Below are positions 1 through 5,691 of a DNA stretch of 6,980 bases, in pieces. Every line of letters begins with the position of its first letter. Positions within the stretch are counted from its first letter, which is position 1. The DNA comes from Lutibacter sp. (GTDB taxonomy: Bacteria > Bacteroidota > Bacteroidia > Flavobacteriales > Flavobacteriaceae), in the NCBI GenBank assembly GCA_030599055.1, contig JAUVOS010000134.1:1-6980 (forward strand). The letters run 5' to 3'. The notes below the pieces were generated by a model. That model had not been told where the DNA came from. It did no database searches and was given only the letters and a program-made list of their open reading frames with translations. Both the position numbers and the translations under genes were made by a program.

Positions 1-20
1 AAAGCCCACAGCTCAAAGCC
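1..20. repeat. Heptamer tandem repeat, cut by the window edge
   Basis: Read on the minus strand straight after the stop codon of the gene at 21-371, the bases split into heptamers GGCTTTG, AGCTGTG and GGCTTT(-). This is an alternating A-B-A pattern with a 7-base period, and the third unit is cut off by the window end. Only about 2.9 units are visible, so chance is possible. The alternating design resembles the array at 4459-4486. No terminator hairpin for the adjacent gene is visible in these 20 bases. Confidence 0.45.
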
Positions 21-371
21 TTACTCTTTCGGCTCTTCCACCAAAATCACATAATACTTCGTATCACCCATCCAAGGAAAAGTCGCAAAACGTTCTTTAT
101 AGGTGAGTTTTACCATTTTTCCTTGCAGATCTTTTAGGTCTTCGATGACTTGTTTTTCTTTAGATTCTACTGAAAATTCAAAACGTTGTGCTTCAGAAAC
201 TCCCTGACTTAATTCGCCTTCCCATGTTTTAAAGGCGATACCTTTATGGCTAAATTTTATCAATTCTCCGGCACGATATCCCTCGCTATAGGTTACATAA
301 TACACAAAAGCAAAATAACCTGCTATGATAAGCGTAAGAATTAAAAAGGAACTAATTATTATTTTTTTCAT
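21..371 (-). CDS. Small membrane-anchored protein of unknown function (116 aa)
   Basis: I cannot assign a function. The sequence shows a lysine start (MKK), one hydrophobic segment at about residues 4-25 that could be a membrane anchor or uncleaved signal peptide (no lipobox cysteine is seen), and then a soluble domain of about 90 residues rich in charged and aromatic residues. The stretches YSEGYRAG (about 28-35), FSHKG (40-44) and the C-terminal FPWMGDTKYYV look like conserved-domain positions, and I recall similar 110-120 residue proteins across Flavobacteriales. Some such proteins carry the database label 6-phosphogluconate dehydrogenase, but nothing here supports that: there is no Rossmann glycine motif and it is far too short. 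The gene diverges from the SPFH gene across 209 bases, so co-regulation is possible but not shown. The ATG at 371 is followed directly by a plausible anchor, which supports this start. Confidence 0.8.
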   Translation of the reverse strand: MKKIIISSFLILTLIIAGYFAFVYYVTYSEGYRAGELIKFSHKGIAFKTWEGELSQGVSEAQRFEFSVESKEKQVIEDLKDLQGKMVKLTYKERFATFPWMGDTKYYVILVEEPKE

Positions 372-400
372 CTGTTTATTTTTTTATCAACTTGTTTTGT

Positions 401-436
401 AACCTTAAACCTTAAACCTTAAACCTTAAACCTTAA
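401..436. repeat. Tandem heptamer array, CCTTAAA x5
   Basis: Units start at 403, 410, 417, 424 and 431. The first four are exact CCTTAAA and the fifth is CCTTAAT; two further bases of the same period (AA, 401-402) precede them. The array lies in the divergent intergenic region, 30 bases upstream of the start of the minus-strand gene at 21-371. If that gene starts transcription from the -7 candidate at 465-472, the array is in its 5' untranslated leader. Copy number in such arrays can vary by slippage; this is inference. Confidence 0.9.
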
Positions 437-437
437 T

Positions 438-451
438 CTTTCAACTTTCAA
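438..451. repeat. Tandem heptamer pair, CTTTCAA x2
   Basis: Two exact copies of CTTTCAA (438-444 and 445-451) begin one base after the CCTTAAA array, with the same 7-base period but a different word. Alone the pair would be unremarkable. Its place between two other heptamer arrays (401-436 and 506-536) makes it likely to belong to the same repeat class. Confidence 0.6.
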
Positions 452-464
452 CTCAAACAAGTAA

Positions 465-472
465 CAAAAATA
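465..472 (-). promoter_or_regulatory. Candidate -7 element for the gene at 21-371
   Basis: On the minus strand this reads TATTTTTG, an 8/8 match to the Bacteroidota -7 consensus TAnnTTTG. It lies 93 bases upstream of the start codon, farther than the other candidates in this window, and no correctly spaced TTTG -33 box is seen. In AT-rich DNA such a match can arise by chance. Confidence 0.25.
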
Positions 473-505
473 CTCTTTTTACGACAAATAGATACTGACC
501 CAAAA

Positions 506-536
506 AATTCTGAATTCTGAATTCACAATTCTGAAT
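506..536. repeat. Tandem heptamer array, AATTCTG x4
   Basis: Units are AATTCTG (506-512), AATTCTG (513-519), the variant AATTCAC (520-526) and AATTCTG (527-533), then AAT. In another phase on the minus strand the unit is TCAGAAT, one base different from the TCAGAAG unit of the array inside RNase R (4459-4486). The array ends seven bases before the putative -7 element of the SPFH gene, so it would cover that promoter's -33 region. Confidence 0.85.
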
Positions 537-543
537 AAAATAT

Positions 544-551
544 TATCTTTA
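544..551 (+). promoter_or_regulatory. Candidate -7 element for the SPFH gene
   Basis: TATCTTTA matches TAnnTTTG at 7 of 8 positions and lies 29 bases upstream of the ATG at 581, like the spacing seen for the tyrosine phenol-lyase gene. A near-perfect direct repeat, TTAACCATTA/TTAACCATTT (549-568), overlaps its end and would fall around the transcription start. No clear -33 TTTG box is present. Confidence 0.4.
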
Positions 552-580
552 ACCATTATTAACCATTTAAATTTATAACT

Positions 581-1501
581 ATGCCCGGAACCTATATTAT
601 TATTGTCTTAATCCTAATTATCATTGTTTCAGGATTATTTATTGTCAAACAACAAACTGCTGCAGTTATTGAACGTTTTGGTAAATTTCAAAGTGTTCGT
701 AAAGCAGGATTACAACTTAAAATACCACTTATAGATCGTATTGCAGGTCGCGTAAGTTTACGTATTCAACAATTAGATGTAATTGTAGAAACAAAAACCA
801 AAGATGATGTTTTTGTACATCTCAAAATATCAGTTCAATTTTTAATTCAACCTGATCATGTGTATAATGCTTTTTATAAGCTTCAAAGTCCGCACGAGCA
901 AATTACAGCTTTTATCTTTGATACGGTACGTGCTGAAGTACCAAAAATGATACTAGATGATGTATTTGTAAAAAAGGAAGAAATTGCCTTGGCGATACAA
1001 CGCGAATTGAAGGCAGCCATGCTTGCATATGGATATGATATTATTAAAGCTTTGGTAACAGATATTGATCCCGATGAAAAAGTAAAAATAGCCATGAACC
1101 GTATTAACGCTTCTGAACGTGAAAAAGTTGCCGCACAATACGAAGGAGATGCGCAACGTATTTTAATTGTAGAACGAGCAAAGGCAGAAGCAGAAAGCAA
1201 GCGTTTACAAGGTATGGGTATTGCAGATCAACGACGTGAAATAGCACGAGGTTTAGAAGATAGTGTAGATATACTAAACAAAGTAGGGATTAACTCTCAA
1301 GAAGCATCAGCTTTGATCATTGTTACGCAACATTATGATACACTACAAGCCATTGGTGCTGACACGAATTCTAATTTAATTCTTTTACCGAATTCACCAC
1401 AAGCAGGAAGCAATATGTTGAATGAGATGGTAGCATCCTTTACTGCCGCCAACCAGATAGGTGAAAGCATGAAACGACAAAACAGAAAGAAAAAAGAATA
1501 A
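581..1501 (+). CDS. SPFH/Band 7 membrane protein, HIR-like
   Basis: This is a stomatin/prohibitin/flotillin/HflK-type (SPFH) protein of 306 residues, expected to assemble into oligomers on the cytoplasmic membrane and organise lipid or protein microdomains; the specific partner is unknown. A very hydrophobic segment at residues 5-22 is the membrane anchor. The SPFH domain runs from about 24 to 190, and an Ala/Glu/Arg/Lys-rich probable coiled coil covers about 170-225. The segments LRIQQLDV (60-67), ETKTKDDVFV (70-79) and PKMILDDVF (121-129) closely resemble plant hypersensitive-induced reaction (HIR) proteins as I remember them, more than HflK/HflC or flotillins. The tail (297-306) is strongly basic. 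No NfeD-type partner is adjacent. The ATG at 581 puts the anchor at the N-terminus, as the family expects. The gene converges on tatA. Confidence 0.92.
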   Translation: MPGTYIIIVLILIIIVSGLFIVKQQTAAVIERFGKFQSVRKAGLQLKIPLIDRIAGRVSLRIQQLDVIVETKTKDDVFVHLKISVQFLIQPDHVYNAFYKLQSPHEQITAFIFDTVRAEVPKMILDDVFVKKEEIALAIQRELKAAMLAYGYDIIKALVTDIDPDEKVKIAMNRINASEREKVAAQYEGDAQRILIVERAKAEAESKRLQGMGIADQRREIARGLEDSVDILNKVGINSQEASALIIVTQHYDTLQAIGADTNSNLILLPNSPQAGSNMLNEMVASFTAANQIGESMKRQNRKKKE

Positions 1502-1510
1502 TTTTTATAC

Positions 1511-1554
1511 ATGTTGTTGTAGAGACGTAGCATGCTACGTCTCTACAACAACAT
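1511..1554. repeat. REP-like perfect 44-base palindrome (copy 1)
   Basis: This is a perfect inverted repeat: 22-base arms, no spacer and centre GCATGC. The arms contain TTGTAGAGAC (1517-1526) and its complement GTCTCTACAA (1539-1548) around the 12-base core GTAGCATGCTAC (1527-1538), itself a palindrome. It starts ten bases after the SPFH stop codon. The same arms recur at 1867-1898 with another core. The form fits REP-like elements mobilised in trans by RAYT (TnpA-REP) transposases; that class assignment is inference. In RNA it would fold into a very stable hairpin at the 3' end of the SPFH message. Confidence 0.9.
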
Positions 1555-1569
1555 TGTGAACAACAATAA

Positions 1570-1606
1570 AAAAAATCGTAATTGTCAATGACAATTACGA
1601 TTTTTT
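1570..1606. terminator. Bidirectional Rho-independent terminator
   Basis: A 17-base perfect stem (1570-1586 with 1590-1606) surrounds the three-base loop AAT. The outer stem is an A-run on the left and a T-run on the right, so both strands give a hairpin followed by a U-rich tail. It lies between convergent genes: 68 bases after the SPFH stop and 21 bases after the tatA stop. This is the classic arrangement for a terminator shared by two converging transcripts. Confidence 0.9.
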
Positions 1607-1627
1607 AGTTGGTTATATTTGGTTGGT

Positions 1628-1825
1628 TTATTTTTTTTCTTCTTCTGTTTTACCTGACGGTTCATCATCTTCTTTTGTAGCATCTTTAAACTCTTTGATT
1701 CCGCTACCTAAACCACGCATCAATTCCGGTATTTTTCTACCACCAAAAAGAAGTAAGATAACCACCACAATAATAATAATTTGTGGTCCGCCAATCATTC
1801 CTAAAAATATAGTTAGTGTGTTCAT
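1628..1825 (-). CDS. tatA: Twin-arginine translocase subunit TatA/TatE
   Basis: TatA forms the pore-like component of the twin-arginine translocation system, which exports folded proteins across the cytoplasmic membrane using the proton-motive force. The 65-residue product has the family plan. A short N-terminus ends in a polar residue (Gln15) at the start of a hydrophobic helix (about 15-27). Then come the FG hinge (Phe27-Gly28), the basic RK pair (30-31), Pro33 and an amphipathic helix (about 32-48, containing KIPELMRGLG), and finally a highly charged tail. The length is typical of TatA/E and too short for most TatB proteins. No tatC is in the window, so the receptor must be encoded elsewhere. 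The gene is bracketed by two REP-like palindromes. The downstream gene is convergent, and the upstream gene on the same strand is a metabolic enzyme, so this looks like a single-gene unit. Confidence 0.92.
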   Translation of the reverse strand: MNTLTIFLGMIGGPQIIIIVVVILLLFGGRKIPELMRGLGSGIKEFKDATKEDDEPSGKTEEEKK

Positions 1826-1845
1826 TTTTGAATTGTTTTAAAAAA

Positions 1846-1853
1846 CAAAGATA
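1846..1853 (-). promoter_or_regulatory. Candidate -7 element for tatA
   Basis: On the minus strand this reads TATCTTTG, an 8/8 match to TAnnTTTG, placed 20 bases before the tatA ATG. No TTTG -33 box is seen; the -33 region falls in the REP-like palindrome that begins eight bases upstream. A promoter here means tatA need not depend on read-through from the tyrosine phenol-lyase gene. Confidence 0.5.
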
Positions 1854-1861
1854 GGAATTAA

Positions 1862-1903
1862 TTTATTTGTAGAGACTCGATTAATCGCGTCTCTACAAAT
1901 AAA
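1862..1903. repeat. REP-like palindrome (copy 2) with a different core
   Basis: This 42-base inverted repeat has 21-base arms and a single mismatch (T1877 opposite C1888). TTGTAGAGAC (1867-1876) and GTCTCTACAA (1889-1898) are identical to the arms of the copy at 1511-1554, but the 12-base core is TCGATTAATCGC (1877-1888) instead of GTAGCATGCTAC. It starts three bases after the stop codon of the tyrosine phenol-lyase gene and ends eight bases short of the tatA -7 candidate. It may protect or terminate the upstream message; that is inference. Confidence 0.88.
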
Positions 1904-1906
1904 ATA

Positions 1907-3286
1907 TTATAATTTTTCAAATCTAGCTTGGAAAAAACGTAAATATTCTGGTTCGTAAACCATTTTCATTCCTTTAATATTTTCTCTGTTTTTAAATACG
2001 CGTTGTACAGATTCTGCAATTACATCCATATGTGCTTGTGTATAAACACGTCTTGGAATGGTCAATCTTACCAATTCTAATTTCGGATAGTTGTGTTCTC
2101 CTGTTTCCTTATTTCTACCAGCAGATACAACTCCTCTTTCCATGGCTCTTACACCGGAATCTAAATATAATTCAGCGGCTAAAGTTTGAGCTGGGAATTT
2201 GTCTTGAGGCACGTGAGCTAAGAAAGCTTTTGCATCTAAAAACACACCGTGCGTTCCTACTGGTTTTACAATGGGAACACCCATATCTAATAATTTTTGT
2301 CCCAAGTAAAATACTTGCCCAACTCTAGCGGCAATATGGTCATCTTGTACAGATTCTTTAATTCCGATAGCCAACGCCTCCATATCACGTCCTGCCATAC
2401 CGCCATAGGTGTGTAAACCTTCGTACACAACTACCATATTTCTTGCTTTATCAAAAGTATCGTAATCATTGACAGCTAAAAAACCACCAATATTAACAAG
2501 AGCATCTTTTTTTGCACTCATAGTAGCTCCATCGGTTAATGAATTAAATTCATGAACGATTTCTGCAACAGTTTTATTTGCATAACCCTCTTCATTTAAT
2601 TGAATCATAAAAGCATTTTCAGCTATACGAGTCATGTCGTGCATGATTTTTATCCCATATTTGTTTGTCAACTCACGTAATGCTTTTAAGTTTGCCATAG
2701 ACATAGGTTGTCCACCAGCCATATTTACGGTAGAAGCGATAGATACATAAGGAATTTTATCAGCGCCTACTTTGTCTATTAGTTTTTGAAGTTTATTTAA
2801 ATCAACATCACCTTTAAATTTGTATAAACTGTTTGGGTCATGTGCTTCATCAACAATAATATCAACAAAAGTTCCACCTGCCATTTCTTGGTGTAATTTT
2901 GTAGTTGTGAAATACATATTTCCAGGAACATAATCACCCTTTTTGATTAATATTTGAGAAAGCATGTGTTCTGCAGCTCTACCCTGATGAGTTGGCACAA
3001 CATGTTTATAACTGTAGTAGTCTTGAATTGTTTTTTCAAGGTGGTAGAAATTTCTACTTCCCGCGTAAGCTTCGTCTCCCATCATTAATCCTGCCCATTG
3101 ACGATCACTCATGGCTGAAGTACCACTATCGGTCAACAAATCAATATAGACGTCTTTTGACTCTAATAAAAACGTATTGTATCCTGCCTCCTTTAAAGCT
3201 TTTTGCCTAAACTCTTTAGTGGTTATAACTATAGGTTCAATCATTTTAATTTTATAGGGCTCCGCCCAAGAATGTTTATTATGCAT
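1907..3286 (-). CDS. tpl: Tyrosine phenol-lyase (beta-tyrosinase)
   Basis: This PLP-dependent enzyme of the beta-eliminating lyase family (fold type I, tetrameric) would split L-tyrosine into phenol, pyruvate and ammonia in the cytoplasm. The 459-residue protein aligns along its length with Citrobacter freundii tyrosine phenol-lyase (456 residues, from memory) at a constant offset of three. The PLP lysine is Lys260 in SAKKD; Asp217 and Arg220 bind the cofactor; Tyr74 and Tyr294 are the active-site tyrosines; Arg407 should bind the substrate carboxylate. The specificity positions favour tyrosine. Thr127 (in MYFTTT) and Arg384 (in MERG) match Thr124 and Arg381, which hold the phenol hydroxyl, whereas tryptophanases carry Asp and Ile there. 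Phe451-Phe452 replace the tryptophanase His-Phe. Many databases would call it tryptophanase, so true substrate preference needs assay. No Shine-Dalgarno sequence precedes the ATG. No TnaC-like leader fits before it, because no ATG occurs on this strand between 3287 and 3418. Confidence 0.85.
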   Translation of the reverse strand: MHNKHSWAEPYKIKMIEPIVITTKEFRQKALKEAGYNTFLLESKDVYIDLLTDSGTSAMSDRQWAGLMMGDEAYAGSRNFYHLEKTIQDYYSYKHVVPTHQGRAAEHMLSQILIKKGDYVPGNMYFTTTKLHQEMAGGTFVDIIVDEAHDPNSLYKFKGDVDLNKLQKLIDKVGADKIPYVSIASTVNMAGGQPMSMANLKALRELTNKYGIKIMHDMTRIAENAFMIQLNEEGYANKTVAEIVHEFNSLTDGATMSAKKDALVNIGGFLAVNDYDTFDKARNMVVVYEGLHTYGGMAGRDMEALAIGIKESVQDDHIAARVGQVFYLGQKLLDMGVPIVKPVGTHGVFLDAKAFLAHVPQDKFPAQTLAAELYLDSGVRAMERGVVSAGRNKETGEHNYPKLELVRLTIPRRVYTQAHMDVIAESVQRVFKNRENIKGMKMVYEPEYLRFFQARFEKL

Positions 3287-3315
3287 GGTAAAGTTTAAGT
3301 ATTTGATTAAAGCCT

Positions 3316-3323
3316 CAAAAGTA
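3316..3323 (-). promoter_or_regulatory. Candidate -7 element for the tyrosine phenol-lyase gene
   Basis: On the minus strand this reads TACTTTTG, an 8/8 match to TAnnTTTG, 29 bases before the start codon. No TTTG -33 box is found at normal spacing. The rest of the 132-base gap (3287-3418) holds only AT-rich sequence: a 12-base palindrome at 3368-3379 and a weak 8-base A/T stem (3368-3375 with 3393-3400), too weak to call a terminator for the RNase R gene. Confidence 0.45.
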
Positions 3324-3418
3324 AGAAAAATATCAATGAGTATTTAAGGTAAGGCTACCAAAAATCCAATAAATTTATTTAGAGATGCTATTAATTTATT
3401 ATCTATATGAAAAATGCA

Positions 3419-5665
3419 TTAAAGCTTTTGTAAAAGCGTGAAATCTAAATGTTTACGTTCCAAATCGGCACTTTTAACACTAATTAGAACCTTGTCACCC
3501 AAACGATACATTTTTTTGGTAGATTGACCGATAACAGCGTATTCTTTTTCATCAAAAAGATAAAAATCATCTCTAATATCTTTGATGCGTACCATTCCTT
3601 CGCAGAGATTATCGACAATTTCTACATACATACCCCATTCGGTAATCCCCGATATAACGCCTTCAAATTCTTCATGAAGGTGGTTTTGCATGTATTTTAC
3701 TTGCATGTATTTGATACTGTCGCGTTCAGCTTTGGTCGCTAGTTGCTCTCTTTCTGATGAGTGTTTGCATTTATCTTCATATTCAGGTGCATTTGGAGCT
3801 CTTTTCTTATCTAAATAATGCTGTAATAAACGATGTGTCATCACATCGGGATAACGCCTGATTGGCGAAGTGAAATGTGAATAATAATCAAATGCCAAAC
3901 CATAATGACCAATGTTGTTAGTGGTATAAATGGCTTTGCTCATAGAACGGATCGTCAAAGTCTCAATCATATTTTCTTCAGGAGTTCCTTGAACATCTGC
4001 TAATAATTTATTGATAGATTTTGACAATAATTCAGTAGATCGTGTATCAATTGAATAACCAAATTTTCCTATTATTTGTTTTAATGTGCCCAATTTGTCA
4101 AAATCAGGTTCGTCGTGAATACGATAAACAAAAGTATTTTTAGAAGGAGAACCGTCTTTTTTCTTTCCGATAAATTGAGCTACTTTTTTATTGGCTAAAA
4201 GCATAAACTCCTCAATGAGTTTATTCGCATCTTTTGAATGTTTGAATTTGATACCAATAGGTTCGTTGTCTTTATTCAAATCAAAACGAACTTCTACCTT
4301 ATCAAAAGTAATAGCACCATCGCTCATTCGATTTTTACGTAATATTTTTGCCAATACATCCATTGTTAAAATGGCCTTAGCAATATCTGGATCAACCTCA
4401 TAAGCTTCTCCTGAAAGTGAAATACTTTTTGGAATAGTTAGATTTAAGCTTTGGGCTACTTCCGGCTTCTGACTTCCGGCTTCTGACATATTTTTCTCAA
4501 TAATTTCCTGTGCTTCTTCATAAGCAAAACGTGCATCAGAATAGGTAACTGTACGCCCAAACCATTGCTTGATTACTTGTGCATTTTTATCAATTTCAAA
4601 AACGGCAGAAAAAGTTAGTTTTTCCTCTTTTGGTCTTAATGAACACACATTATTTGAAAGCACTTCAGGCAACATAGGAACCACTCTATCAACTAAATAA
4701 ACAGAAGTAGCGCGATTATAGGCTTCTTCGTCTAAAATTGTTTTAGGCAGTACGTAGTAAGATACATCTGCAATATGAATTCCAATTTCATAGTTTCCAT
4801 TAGGCAGTATTTCAAAAGACAAAGCATCGTCAAAATCTTTCGCATCTTTTGGGTCAATGGTAAACGTTAGCGTCTTACGCATATCACGCCTTTTTGCAAT
4901 TTCCTTATCGGTTATTTCAATGGGTAATTTTGCGGCATCGGCTTCAACTTCTTTGGGAAATTTATAGGGTAAACCATACTCAAATAAAATGGAATGTATT
5001 TCGGTATTGTGTTCTCCGGGTCTTCCCAATACATCGATAATTCTCCCAAAAGGATTTTTTGAATTTGAAGGCCAATCTAAAAGTTTAACAGCGACTTTAT
5101 CACCATCTTTAGCATCGTTAACATGTTTTTTTGTAATAAAAAAATCAGCATACATGCGTTTATTATCGGCGACGACAAAACCGTAATTATCGTGAAGTTG
5201 TAAAGTACCGACAAACTCAGTTTTAGCTCTTTTGATAATTTCTACCACATCACCTTCTTTTTTTCTACTACTTCGTTGTCTGTTGTACGAGTATACACGA
5301 ACACGATCTCCATGCAAACCGTGATTGAGATTACGAGAAGGAATATAAATATCTTTTTCTAGTTCATCGCACATAAAAAAGGCTTTTCCACTTATGGCAA
5401 TATCAAGCACTCCTTCGTAATAATGTGATTGATGTGTAATTTTATACTTTCCGCGACCTACTTCTTTAATCTGTTTACTGTAAAGTAAATCTTTAATCAA
5501 TTTTTGAAGTTGCCCTCTATTGTAGTCATCAACAATGTTTAATTGAAAAGCTAATTGCTTGTAATTAAATGTTTTATTTGGATTGTTGGTTAAATACTGT
5601 AAAAGAAGTTGTTTATTTTTTTTTGTAAAGGAGTCATTTTTGTTCCCTTTCTTTTTTTTGGACAT
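3419..5665 (-). CDS. rnr: Ribonuclease R, 3'-5' exoribonuclease (RNase II/RNB family)
   Basis: RNase R degrades structured RNA from the 3' end to nucleoside monophosphates and works in rRNA and mRNA quality control. The 748-residue protein has the full order: a lysine-rich N-terminus, a winged-helix region (about 15-77), cold-shock/OB domains (about 83-215, with LQLHDNYGFVV), the RNB catalytic core (about 260-615) and a C-terminal S1 domain (about 665-745). The catalytic metal-binding aspartates are Asp271, Asp277, Asp279 and Asp280 in TIDPKDAKDFDD. The late RNB motif SHFTSPIRRYPD (596-607) is intact, and the length is normal. The oddity is residues 394-403: they are encoded by a 28-base tandem repeat (4459-4486) and sit in a linker of the RNB core that I recall as variable, before the helix starting near DPDIAKAIL (425). 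The frame stays open throughout. There is no Shine-Dalgarno sequence. The gene lies 96 bases downstream of the acyl-CoA dehydrogenase gene with its own candidate promoter. Confidence 0.96.
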   Translation of the reverse strand: MSKKKKGNKNDSFTKKNKQLLLQYLTNNPNKTFNYKQLAFQLNIVDDYNRGQLQKLIKDLLYSKQIKEVGRGKYKITHQSHYYEGVLDIAISGKAFFMCDELEKDIYIPSRNLNHGLHGDRVRVYSYNRQRSSRKKEGDVVEIIKRAKTEFVGTLQLHDNYGFVVADNKRMYADFFITKKHVNDAKDGDKVAVKLLDWPSNSKNPFGRIIDVLGRPGEHNTEIHSILFEYGLPYKFPKEVEADAAKLPIEITDKEIAKRRDMRKTLTFTIDPKDAKDFDDALSFEILPNGNYEIGIHIADVSYYVLPKTILDEEAYNRATSVYLVDRVVPMLPEVLSNNVCSLRPKEEKLTFSAVFEIDKNAQVIKQWFGRTVTYSDARFAYEEAQEIIEKNMSEAGSQKPEVAQSLNLTIPKSISLSGEAYEVDPDIAKAILTMDVLAKILRKNRMSDGAITFDKVEVRFDLNKDNEPIGIKFKHSKDANKLIEEFMLLANKKVAQFIGKKKDGSPSKNTFVYRIHDEPDFDKLGTLKQIIGKFGYSIDTRSTELLSKSINKLLADVQGTPEENMIETLTIRSMSKAIYTTNNIGHYGLAFDYYSHFTSPIRRYPDVMTHRLLQHYLDKKRAPNAPEYEDKCKHSSEREQLATKAERDSIKYMQVKYMQNHLHEEFEGVISGITEWGMYVEIVDNLCEGMVRIKDIRDDFYLFDEKEYAVIGQSTKKMYRLGDKVLISVKSADLERKHLDFTLLQKL
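4459..4486. repeat. Heptamer tandem array inside the RNase R reading frame
   Basis: Two exact 14-base units in tandem, each made of heptamers CTTCCGG and CTTCTGA, give an A-B-A-B array with a 7-base period. On the coding strand it reads TCAGAAG then CCGGAAG, twice, and it encodes residues 394-403 of RNase R (SEAGSQKPEV). The array begins exactly at a codon boundary. Because 28 is not a multiple of three, the two 14-base copies are read in different frames and give different peptides. It is locally GC-richer than the surrounding gene. TCAGAAG differs by one base from the intergenic unit TCAGAAT at 506-536. Confidence 0.9.
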
Positions 5666-5691
5666 AATTGTATATTGTCTTAATTAAGTGG

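Noticed and set aside
401..436. The CCTTAAA repeat resembles plant-type telomere repeats (CCCTAAA).
   Set aside because: It has only five units, lacks the CCC run, and sits between bacterial genes among other heptamer arrays. Nothing suggests a chromosome end or a eukaryotic source.
401..536. Possible small CRISPR array.
   Set aside because: The repeats are head-to-tail heptamers without 30-40 base spacers, and no cas gene is nearby.
883..1200. Open frame of 105 codons on the minus strand opposite the SPFH gene.
   Set aside because: It is antisense to a clear SPFH coding region, and its product is Ser/Ile/Ala-rich with no recognisable motif: a shadow of the real gene.
1623..1841. Open frame of 72 codons on the plus strand across tatA.
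   Set aside because: It lies opposite a convincing tatA gene. Its hydrophobic stretch is the complement of the tatA membrane helix.
1511..1903. A composite transposon or MITE pair carrying tatA.
   Set aside because: No target-site duplication or terminal inverted repeat beyond the palindromes themselves, and no transposase. The copies have different cores, so they are better read as two independent REP-like insertions.
1907..3286. Tryptophanase (tnaA) annotation.
   Set aside because: Thr127, Arg384 and Phe451 match tyrosine phenol-lyase; the Asp, Ile and His that mark tryptophanase at those positions are missing.
3287..3418. A TnaC-like leader peptide or attenuator upstream of the lyase gene.
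   Set aside because: No ATG occurs on the minus strand in this gap, and the best promoter leaves only about 20-30 bases of leader. No stable hairpin is seen.
4440..4500. Frameshift or broken RNase R caused by the repeat.
   Set aside because: The frame is open from 5665 to 3419, and the catalytic core and S1 domain on both sides are intact.
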